Source: Ligilactobacillus salivarius DSM 20555 = ATCC 11741 (lineage in GTDB: Bacteria; Bacillota; Bacilli; Lactobacillales; Lactobacillaceae). Taken from it: a stretch of 64,000 nt of DNA. The stretch is from the NCBI RefSeq assembly GCF_001435955.1, contig NZ_AYYT01000002.1, positions 124,001 through 188,000 on the forward strand. Direction: 5' to 3'. A model generated the notes under the pieces. It had not been told where the DNA came from, searched no databases, and saw nothing but the letters and a program-made list of their open reading frames with translations. The stretch's first letter is position 1, and each line of letters opens with the position of its first letter. A program made the position numbers and the translations under genes. Shown piece after piece: positions 58,080-64,000 of this stretch.

Positions 58080-58961
58080 CTAATCCAAATGATGATATAA
58101 ATTGTATACTTCCTGTTTTTTTAGTCCATTTTCTTTAGCTACTTCTTTAATTGCTTGATTAGGTTTTAAATTCCTATCTTCAATCAACTCTTTTACTTGT
58201 TCTTCAATACTTAAATTAGTGGTTACCTTATTCTCTTCTACTTGTTCATTATGATTACCATCTAGTATTATTACAAATTCTCCACGAATCTCAGAAGTAT
58301 TTGCCCATTCCATTACTTCTTCTAAATTCCCCCTAATAAATTCTTCAAATTTTTTAGTCAATTCGCGGCATAATACAACTTTTCTATTTCCCAACACTTC
58401 TAACATATTCTTTAAGGTCTTTTTCAATCGATGTGGAGCTTCATAGAAAATAATTGTGCTAGTATGTCCTTTTAAATTCGTTAATTCTTGTTTCTGTTCA
58501 CTATTTTTTCGTGGCAAGAAACCATAGAAATAAAATGGCTGTGGAATTAATCCCGAAGCTATTAACGCTGTTATACCTGCATTAGCTCCTGGTAGTGGTA
58601 CAACTGGTATATCTTCTTTAATACATGTCTCAACCAATTCATGCCCAGGATCACTTATAGATGGCATACCTGCATCGCTAACTTGTGCAATATTTATACC
58701 CGTCTTTAACTTTTCAACTAACTTGGGTATTCTTTCCTTAGTGTTATGTTCATGAAAACTAATTTGTTTAGTACTGATATTAAAATGATTTAATAGCTTT
58801 TGGGTATTTCTAGTATCTTCTGCTGCTATTAAATCTACTTCACCTAAAACTTCTATCGCTCTAGGTGTCATATCTCCCAAATTTCCAATAGGAGTTGGAA
58901 CCAAATATAAAGTTCCATTTGAAGTTTGTCCTTTGAAACTACTAATTACTTGTAATACCAT
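58080..58961 (-). CDS. rsmI: 16S rRNA (cytidine1402-2'-O)-methyltransferase RsmI
   Basis: 293 residues of the tetrapyrrole methylase fold. Motifs: GTLYLVPTPIGNLGDMTPRAIEVL, DLIAAEDTRNTQKLLNHF, VSDAGMPSISDPGHELV, PLPGANAGITALIASGL and FYGFLPRK, all standard for RsmI (YraL). It modifies C1402 in the decoding centre together with RsmH. Its ATG overlaps the yabA stop by one base (TAATG), and the C-terminal ~60 residues carry a helical region (LSIEEQVKELIEDRNLKPNQAIKEVAKENGLKKQEVYNLYH). Confidence 0.97.
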   Translation of the reverse strand: MVLQVISSFKGQTSNGTLYLVPTPIGNLGDMTPRAIEVLGEVDLIAAEDTRNTQKLLNHFNISTKQISFHEHNTKERIPKLVEKLKTGINIAQVSDAGMPSISDPGHELVETCIKEDIPVVPLPGANAGITALIASGLIPQPFYFYGFLPRKNSEQKQELTNLKGHTSTIIFYEAPHRLKKTLKNMLEVLGNRKVVLCRELTKKFEEFIRGNLEEVMEWANTSEIRGEFVIILDGNHNEQVEENKVTTNLSIEEQVKELIEDRNLKPNQAIKEVAKENGLKKQEVYNLYHHLD

Positions 58962-59305
58962 TAATGCCTATCACCATATATCACATCCTGGCAAAATACA
59001 CATGGCTCATCATTAACTCTTCGTGAACCATACATATTATCCACATTGCAGACATGAAATCCTTCCTCATACAATTTTTCTAAATTCTTTCTAGATTTAG
59101 AGAGTTCTGTTCCTTCCTTGTTGCCTTTTTGTTTCTGCTCAATTTCATGCAAATGTTCTCTTAAATGTTGATTTTCAATTTCTAACTCTGCATTCTTTTC
59201 AATTACTTTACCCATCTCAGCTTTTATCCGTTCAATTTGAGATAATGTAAATTTTGTTTGTTTCTCCAATTCTTCAAAACTATCATAAAGTTCTCGTTTA
59301 TTCAC
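58961..59305 (-). CDS. yabA: Replication initiation control protein YabA
   Basis: 114 residues: an N-terminal coiled coil (about 1-60, leucine/heptad-rich ELYDSFEELEKQTKF...HLREHLHEIEQKQ) for tetramerisation and a C-terminal zinc-binding domain with His/Cys ligands (HVCNVDNMYG...CVFCQDVIYG). YabA links DnaA to the DnaN clamp and limits initiation. It sits between holB and rsmI as in Bacillus. Confidence 0.95.
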   Translation of the reverse strand: MNKRELYDSFEELEKQTKFTLSQIERIKAEMGKVIEKNAELEIENQHLREHLHEIEQKQKGNKEGTELSKSRKNLEKLYEEGFHVCNVDNMYGSRRVNDEPCVFCQDVIYGDRH

Positions 59306-59319
59306 AGTACCACTCCTAT

Positions 59320-60312
59320 TTATTTAAAATAGCAATCAAACAAATTTAACGTTAAAGTTTCTAACATATTTTGCATAGATATATTACTTGCTAACTTTCT
59401 ATTGCTTTCTACCACCAAATTTAAGCCATTAACCAATTTACTATTTGCTATCTGTGCAGTATTTTGTTGGATAAAATCTATATTTTCTTTAAAGACTATT
59501 TCTTCTGTCAATCCAAAACGTTCTAAAACTGTATCACGTACAGTTAATATTATAACTTGTAATACTAGATTTTGATCTTCTTTATTTTGAATAAGTCCGA
59601 TAATTTTTGATTGAATCATTACAAATGATAATAAATCTTTTCTTAACAATTTTCGATACCAATTATTGACAGTTGCTAAAATCTTATTAAAATTTTCATT
59701 ATCATTAATTTTTTTAGCCTCAACTACACTTTGAGCAAGATTGGCTAAAATATGACTATTTTTCTCAGAAATACCTTCTGAAATTAATTCTTGCTCCAAT
59801 TGTCCAGAAGTAAGTTGTTGCATTTCAACTTCTTGACACCTTGAAATAATAGTTGGTAACAATTTTTGTGGTTCGGATGTTAATAAAAAAGCTGTTATAT
59901 TTCCAGATGGTTCTTCCAAGAATTTCAATAAACTATTTGCAGCTCCAATTGACATTTTCTGAGCATCTTGGATAATAAATACTTTCCTATCACTTTCTAC
60001 CCCACTCTTATTAAACTCCGACTTCAAATATCTTATTTGCTCAACTTTTATTGATAATCCGTCCGGCATAATAGTAACTACATCTGGGTGATTATTATTC
60101 TCAATTCTATTACATTCAGAACACTTTAAACAAGGTACTCCATTTTGTGAATTTAAACAGAATATCCCCTTAGCAATCCACTTTGCTAATTCTATTTTTC
60201 CAGTACCTTCAGCTCCTGATAGTAAATATGCATGTACCAGCTTGTTTTCCCTAATCAATTTTGCAAAATGTTTCGTTAAAAATGGTTGTCTTTCCGTTAT
60301 AGACATTTTCAT
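59320..60312 (-). CDS. holB: DNA polymerase III subunit delta'
   Basis: 330 residues, an AAA+ clamp-loader subunit. Seen: HAYLLSGAEGTGKIELAKWIA, a four-Cys zinc module (CLNSQNGVPCLKCSEC), VFIIQDAQKMSIGAANSLLKFLEEPSGNITAFLLTSEPQKLLPTIISRCQ including the SRC motif. The P-loop has Ile where most AAA+ proteins have Thr/Ser after GK, consistent with delta' being a non-hydrolysing subunit. Two starts exist (ATG 60312 and 60306), both behind GAGGT; the first is used here. It is 34 bases downstream of tmk. Confidence 0.95.
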   Translation of the reverse strand: MKMSITERQPFLTKHFAKLIRENKLVHAYLLSGAEGTGKIELAKWIAKGIFCLNSQNGVPCLKCSECNRIENNNHPDVVTIMPDGLSIKVEQIRYLKSEFNKSGVESDRKVFIIQDAQKMSIGAANSLLKFLEEPSGNITAFLLTSEPQKLLPTIISRCQEVEMQQLTSGQLEQELISEGISEKNSHILANLAQSVVEAKKINDNENFNKILATVNNWYRKLLRKDLLSFVMIQSKIIGLIQNKEDQNLVLQVIILTVRDTVLERFGLTEEIVFKENIDFIQQNTAQIANSKLVNGLNLVVESNRKLASNISMQNMLETLTLNLFDCYFK

Positions 60313-60346
60313 TTTAATTGGATACCTCTAATTCTAACTATGGAAA

Positions 60347-60973
60347 TTACATAAAATTATTTAAAATAGATAATGTATCATCTATAACCTTATCTAAATT
60401 TTGACTTGCATCAATAACTTTAATTCTTTCTTTATTGCTTTCAGCCAATGATAAATATGCTTGTCTTACCTTATGATAAAAGTCCATAGATTCTTTATCT
60501 AATCTATCTACTTGATTTTGACGATTATTGCTAATTCTCTTCAAACTTATCTCTGGTTCAACATCATAGTATAAAGTTAAATCTGGTTTAAGATTTTCAG
60601 TAGCAAACTCATTTAATTTAATAACTGGCTCTACACCTATATCTCTAGCTACTCCTTGATATACTACAGAACTATCAACAAAACGATCACATAGAACTAG
60701 CTTTCCTTCATTCAAAGCTGGTAGTACTGTATCAACTAAATGTTGTCGTCTGGCTGCTGCATATAGTAATGCCTCTGTTCTTGCATCCATTTCTGTGTAT
60801 TCAACATTTAAAATGATCTTTCTGATAGCTTCTGATATTCTATTTCCACCGGGTTCTCTAGTCCAAATATAATTATCTATTCTCTTATCATTTAGATGTT
60901 CTATAACACCTTTTAATACACTTGTTTTACCTGAACCATCAATACCTTCAAATGTTATAAATTTTCCTTCCAA
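60347..60973 (-). CDS. tmk: Thymidylate kinase
   Basis: 208 residues. It phosphorylates dTMP to dTDP. The P-loop FEGIDGSGKTS, the DR(F/Y) motif LCDRFVDSSVVYQGVARDIG, the TREPGG motif (WTREPGGNRISEAIR) and the LID region RISNNRQNQVDRLDKES are present. It starts the tmk-holB-yabA-rsmI-thioesterase unit, after a terminator that closes the dnaX-recR-yaaL unit, so a promoter must lie in 60974-61039. Confidence 0.97.
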   Translation of the reverse strand: MEGKFITFEGIDGSGKTSVLKGVIEHLNDKRIDNYIWTREPGGNRISEAIRKIILNVEYTEMDARTEALLYAAARRQHLVDTVLPALNEGKLVLCDRFVDSSVVYQGVARDIGVEPVIKLNEFATENLKPDLTLYYDVEPEISLKRISNNRQNQVDRLDKESMDFYHKVRQAYLSLAESNKERIKVIDASQNLDKVIDDTLSILNNFM

Positions 60974-61039
60974 TAAAAAAACCTCATTGCATATAATATT
61001 AATTCAATTCTACTTTAATTTTTTCTTTATGTCTAATTG

Positions 61040-61086
61040 CAAAAAATAAAAAGAGGAACTGCTATTTTAAATTACAATTCCTCTTT
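61040..61086 (-). terminator. Intrinsic terminator after dnaX-yaaK-recR-yaaL
   Basis: Twelve-base stem (AAAGAGGAACTG, 61050-61061, with CAATTCCTCTTT, 61075-61086, one G-U pair) followed on the minus strand by TTTATTTTTT, 7 bases after the yaaL stop. Confidence 0.88.
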
Positions 61087-61092
61087 CTTTAA

Positions 61093-61341
61093 TTAATGAT
61101 CTATTACAGAGGATTGAATATGTCCCCTGACATTTCGCAACTTAGCTTCTTGATATAAAAATTGATATTTAGCTTTTGCAAGCTGAGTTTCAGCCACTAA
61201 TTCCTCATCTACTTCATATACAGCTTGTTCCGTTTGCCTAGCATGATCCCAATTTTTTTTAGCCTGATCTATCAAATAAAGCAGTTCTTCATCGTATTCT
61301 TTGCGTAATTTCTTTTTATTTCTACCGAACAGAATACTCAC
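61093..61341 (-). CDS. yaaL: YaaL-like DUF2508 protein
   Basis: About 82 residues, mostly helical and charged: NKKKLRKEYDEELLYLIDQAKKNWDHARQTEQAVYEVDEELVAETQLAKAKYQFLYQEAKLRN. This matches the DUF2508 family that follows recR in Bacillus and lactobacilli; function unknown. The start is problematic. A strong binding site AAGGTGG (about 61341-61347) overlaps the recR stop. It best serves an ATT (61335) or CTG (61332) codon, which would give M-L-F-G-R or M-F-G-R as in relatives, whereas the GTG chosen here (61341) would rely on reinitiation right after the recR TAA. A TTG at 61368 is much less likely. Confidence 0.8.
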   Translation of the reverse strand: MSILFGRNKKKLRKEYDEELLYLIDQAKKNWDHARQTEQAVYEVDEELVAETQLAKAKYQFLYQEAKLRNVRGHIQSSVIDH

Positions 61342-61345
61342 CACC

Positions 61346-61945
61346 TTAAATTTCTTGTCGTCCTTCAATAGCTTTAAATAATGTCATCTCATCTGCATAT
61401 TCAATATCACTACCTACAGCTAATCCATGTGCTAATCTAGTAACTTTTATATTAGCTGGTTTTACTAAACGAGCAATATACATAGCAGTTGCTTCTCCTT
61501 CGGGGGTTGCATTAGTAGCAATGATAACTTCCTTTATTGCTTCATTTTTCTGCAGTCTTCTTAAAAGAGAAGCGATATTTATATCTTCAGGACCTTTTCC
61601 TTCAATTGGAGATAATACACCATGAAGTACATGATATAAACCATGATACTCATTCATTCTTTCTAATGACATTACATCCTTAGGTTGTTCAACAACAACA
61701 ACCTTACTATTGTCTCGCGATTTATCAGCACAAATCATGCAAGGATCACTTTCAGTAATATTACCACAGATACTGCAATAACTTAAATCTCTTTTAGCAG
61801 AGATCAAAGATTGAGCAAATTCGGTTACATCATCCTCTTGCATATCAATTGTATAGAATGCTAATCTAGTTGCCGTTTTACTACCAATTCCTGGTAATTT
61901 CATATAACTATCAATTAATTTAGAAATAGGTTCTGGATATTGCAT
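61346..61945 (-). CDS. recR: Recombination mediator RecR
   Basis: 199 residues. Helix-hairpin-helix [16 protein letters not shown], the zinc finger [16 protein letters not shown], a Toprim domain ([43 protein letters not shown]) and the C-terminal [15 protein letters not shown], all at the expected positions. With RecF/RecO it loads RecA at gaps. It is encoded after yaaK, in the conserved dnaX-yaaK-recR order. Confidence 0.98.
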   Translation of the reverse strand: MQYPEPISKLIDSYMKLPGIGSKTATRLAFYTIDMQEDDVTEFAQSLISAKRDLSYCSICGNITESDPCMICADKSRDNSKVVVVEQPKDVMSLERMNEYHGLYHVLHGVLSPIEGKGPEDINIASLLRRLQKNEAIKEVIIATNATPEGEATAMYIARLVKPANIKVTRLAHGLAVGSDIEYADEMTLFKAIEGRQEI

Positions 61946-61971
61946 CTAATAACCCCTTCCTTCTAGAAAAA

Positions 61972-62286
61972 TTATAGTCCTGGAATATTACGAGAATATT
62001 TACCCATTGTTTCTTGTGTTTGTTTATCAATCTTGCTCATAGCATCATTAACTGCCATAAGTACTAAATCTTGTAACATATCTACGTCATCTGGATCAAT
62101 AGCTTCTTCCTTGATAGATATATCTGTCATCTTATGATCACCAGTAAATTTTACTACTACAGCATCATCAGCTGCATGACCTTCAAAAACAGTTGCATTT
62201 AGCTCATCTTGATCCTTTTTCATATTTTTTTGTAGTTTTTGCATTTGCTTCATCATACTTTGCATGTTCATACCACGCATCATCAT
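61972..62286 (-). CDS. yaaK: YbaB/EbfC nucleoid-associated protein
   Basis: 104 residues. The Met/Gln/Lys-rich amphipathic N-terminal helix ([27 protein letters not shown]) and the core [44 protein letters not shown] are characteristic. It forms dimers that bind DNA non-specifically. It lies 18 bases downstream of dnaX and 26 bases before recR. Confidence 0.95.
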   Translation of the reverse strand: MMMRGMNMQSMMKQMQKLQKNMKKDQDELNATVFEGHAADDAVVVKFTGDHKMTDISIKEEAIDPDDVDMLQDLVLMAVNDAMSKIDKQTQETMGKYSRNIPGL

Positions 62287-62303
62287 TCATCATATCCTTT
62301 CAG

Positions 62304-64000
62304 TTAATCATTTTTTATTTCAACAATGTCTGTACCAAATAGTTCCTCAGCTTTTTGTATAATAGTTGGCTGAGTTGAGGCAGATTGATCATCATTATCC
62401 TGAGATTGTTCACTTGTATCATCAGCAATAACTACTGCCCCATTTTTTCTTTGTTTAAGATAGTTACTTCTTATTTCAGGCCAATTTTCTACTGGAATCA
62501 ATACTAAGCTTGGAACCTTTCCAATTAGTCTGTCTAATCCATTTTCCAGAGTATCTATCAACTCTTGGTCTTCAAGAGCTTTTTGGCATAAAAATGCATA
62601 TTCAAAGCCAACAACAACACCATTTTCACTAGCTGCAACTGGCTCACTAACATGCATAATTGCTCTTTGAGTAACAGATAACATATTCATTAAATCTGGC
62701 CAAACTTGCTTCAATTCATTTAGCGATTGCCTTGTAGCATTGTTTAATACACTATAAACTTGTGACAAACTAATTTTAACATTTTTTTGTCCCTTTGTTG
62801 TATTTTTTCTAACTTGCTTTCTAGGCTCATTATTCTTTTCAGTTTGAACTGTATTACTAGATAAATTATCCACTTTACGTTGTAAGTTTTCTATTTTTTG
62901 CTTTAATAATTCAATTTGGCTCAAATCAACATTCGATACCCTATCAGCTTCACTGTTCGTACTTAATTGCGTTAGTTTGACAGTTAATACTTCCAAATAA
63001 ATAGATTGATGAGAACTGAATCTCATATTCTCTTGTTGTTTATTTAATTCATCTATAATTTGGTAAAGTTGAGTAACATTTATTTGTTGAGATAATTCCT
63101 TAAATTTATCATCTAATAAACCTAATTCGCCATCAGAAACCATTTCTGGTGCTTGTTGGTATAATAGTAAATCCCTACAATAATTAATTAAGTCCTCAAT
63201 TAAGCGATTGGCATCTTTACCTTGTTCTACAATCTGCTGAATTTTTTTTAAAGCATTAGTCGTATCTTTAGATAGTACAAATTTCAGATAATTAAATAGA
63301 CTTTCTTGTGTAACACTCCCCGTTACTAATAATGCGTTATCTAAAGTAACATTATTATCACCAAAAGAGATTACTTGATCTAGTAAACTTAAAGCATCAC
63401 GCATTCCACCTTCAGCAGCTTTAGCGATTACTTTTAAAGCTTTATCATCATAATCTACATTTTTTTGATCTAAAATATAAATCATTCTTTGTAAAATAGA
63501 CTCAGCAGTTATTCTCTTAAAATCAAATCTCTGCGTTCTTGAGATGATAGTTGCTGGGATTTTATGCGGTTCCGTTGTAGCCAAGATAAAGACTACATTT
63601 GCTGGAGGTTCTTCAAGGGTCTTTAACAAAGCATTAAATGCACCAGTTGATAACATATGAACTTCATCAATAATGTATACTTTATAATCAGCTTCTGTGG
63701 GCGCATACTTTACTTTATCCCTAATATCTCTAATTTCCTCTACACCATTATTAGAAGCCGCGTCTATTTCAATAACGTCATTTAAACGTCCTTCCGTAAT
63801 GGCCTTACATGTTTCACACTCGTTACAAGGCTCACCTTCTTTTGAAAAGCGACAATTTATAGCCTTGGCAAAAATCTTTGCTGCAGATGTCTTACCAGTT
63901 CCTCTAGGGCCAGTAAATAAGTAAGCATGCGAGGTTTGGTGAGTTATAATTGCATTTTTCAGAGTTTTGGTCACCATTTCTTGACCAACTAGATCCATAA
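62304..64000 (-). CDS. dnaX: DNA polymerase III subunits gamma and tau, 5' end missing
   Basis: At least 565 residues are in the window. It is the clamp-loader ATPase: VGQEMVTKTLKNAI, P-loop GPRGTGKTSAAKIFAKAINC, zinc module CRFSKEGEPCNECETC, IEIDAASNNGVEEIRDI, the DExH-like IIDEVHMLSTGAFNALLKTLEEP and SRTQRFDF, then domain III and a tau-like C-terminal region (about 390-564). An ATG at 63998 opens the visible frame, but relatives have about 14 more residues (MYQALYRxxRPxxF...) before D-L-V-G-Q-E, so this Met is probably internal and the true start lies beyond base 64000. Confidence 0.95.
   Translation of the reverse strand, partial: MDLVGQEMVTKTLKNAIITHQTSHAYLFTGPRGTGKTSAAKIFAKAINCRFSKEGEPCNECETCKAITEGRLNDVIEIDAASNNGVEEIRDIRDKVKYAPTEADYKVYIIDEVHMLSTGAFNALLKTLEEPPANVVFILATTEPHKIPATIISRTQRFDFKRITAESILQRMIYILDQKNVDYDDKALKVIAKAAEGGMRDALSLLDQVISFGDNNVTLDNALLVTGSVTQESLFNYLKFVLSKDTTNALKKIQQIVEQGKDANRLIEDLINYCRDLLLYQQAPEMVSDGELGLLDDKFKELSQQINVTQLYQIIDELNKQQENMRFSSHQSIYLEVLTVKLTQLSTNSEADRVSNVDLSQIELLKQKIENLQRKVDNLSSNTVQTEKNNEPRKQVRKNTTKGQKNVKISLSQVYSVLNNATRQSLNELKQVWPDLMNMLSVTQRAIMHVSEPVAASENGVVVGFEYAFLCQKALEDQELIDTLENGLDRLIGKVPSLVLIPVENWPEIRSNYLKQRKNGAVVIADDTSEQSQDNDDQSASTQPTIIQKAEELFGTDIVEIKND

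Noticed and set aside
62770-62830. Slippery A-run frameshift in dnaX producing a short gamma form
   Set aside because: There is an A-rich stretch on the coding strand, but no clear A-AAA-AAG heptamer with a following hairpin and upstream Shine-Dalgarno-like element, so I do not claim it.
63996-63998. ATG at the right edge as the dnaX start
   Set aside because: It falls inside the conserved F-x-D-V/L-V-G-Q-E region; the N-terminal residues found in all homologues would be missing, so the gene simply continues past the window.

Overview
The window is a gene-dense stretch of core chromosome from a low-GC Gram-positive of the order Lactobacillales, most likely a member of the Lactobacillaceae (a Ligilactobacillus-like organism would fit, but I cannot prove the genus). 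The reasons are a roughly one-third GC composition by eye, strong AGGAGG-type ribosome binding sites with frequent TTG and GTG starts, a cggR-gap-pgk-tpiA-eno operon, CcpA/HPr-kinase, CtsR, HrcA (CIRCE) and Rex type regulation, luxS, a SecA without the C-terminal zinc tail, and a long-form HPF next to comFA-comFC. Most genes lie on the minus strand; the plus-strand exceptions are two genes at the left edge, clpP, a CPBP membrane protease, an ABC-F protein and an asparaginase.

Layout. 1-0.8 kb: end of a Cof-type HAD phosphatase and a LURP-one-like protein. 0.9-4.1 kb: secG-rnr-smpB. 4.1-9.3 kb: CLC channel with an RCK_C tail, an MFS efflux-type transporter, and an OmpR-family two-component system. 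9.3-16.3 kb: SOS-type dinB, then the glycolytic operon cggR-gap-pgk-tpiA-eno with a recognisable CggR operator. 16.5-20.4 kb: tRNA-Arg(CCG), CtsR-controlled clpP and the rapZ-yvcK-whiA operon. 20.5-26.6 kb: luxS plus an SDR-like gene, and uvrB-uvrA behind a LexA-like box. 26.7-34.3 kb: pgm, then a long operon PDZ protein-phoP-phoR-pspC-yvlD-hprK-lgt. 34.4-43.4 kb: secA-prfB (with the RF2 programmed frameshift), a CynX-like MFS protein, hpf, comFA-comFC and tagO. 43.5-48 kb: a KimA-like APC permease and a CtpE-like P-type ATPase. 48-53.8 kb: groES-groEL behind two CIRCE elements, a divergent CPBP protease, rex, and an ABC-F protein. 53.8-57.3 kb: tsaB-rimI-tsaD and a divergent asparaginase. 57.3-64 kb: the replication/recombination block dnaX-yaaK-recR-yaaL, then tmk-holB-yabA-rsmI-acyl-ACP thioesterase. 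dnaX runs off the right edge.

The genes cover central carbon flux and its sensing (CggR, HPrK, RapZ/YvcK), protein quality control (ClpP, GroESL, SmpB/RNase R), secretion (SecA/SecG/Lgt), DNA repair and replication (UvrAB, Pol IV, RecR, DnaX, HolB, YabA), and redox and starvation responses (Rex, HPF). I found no prophage, insertion sequence, CRISPR array, toxin-antitoxin pair, defence island or biosynthetic cluster, and no convincing wholly new system. What is worth a second look is regulatory: the CggR operator, paired CIRCE sites flanking a divergent promoter pair, a Rex-like box at rex itself, LexA-like boxes at uvrBA and dinB, a cre-like site inside the hpf promoter, a palindrome over the P-type ATPase -10 box, a terminator-like hairpin inside the glycolytic operon, a possible competence sigma box at comFA, and two genes whose best start codons appear to be non-standard.
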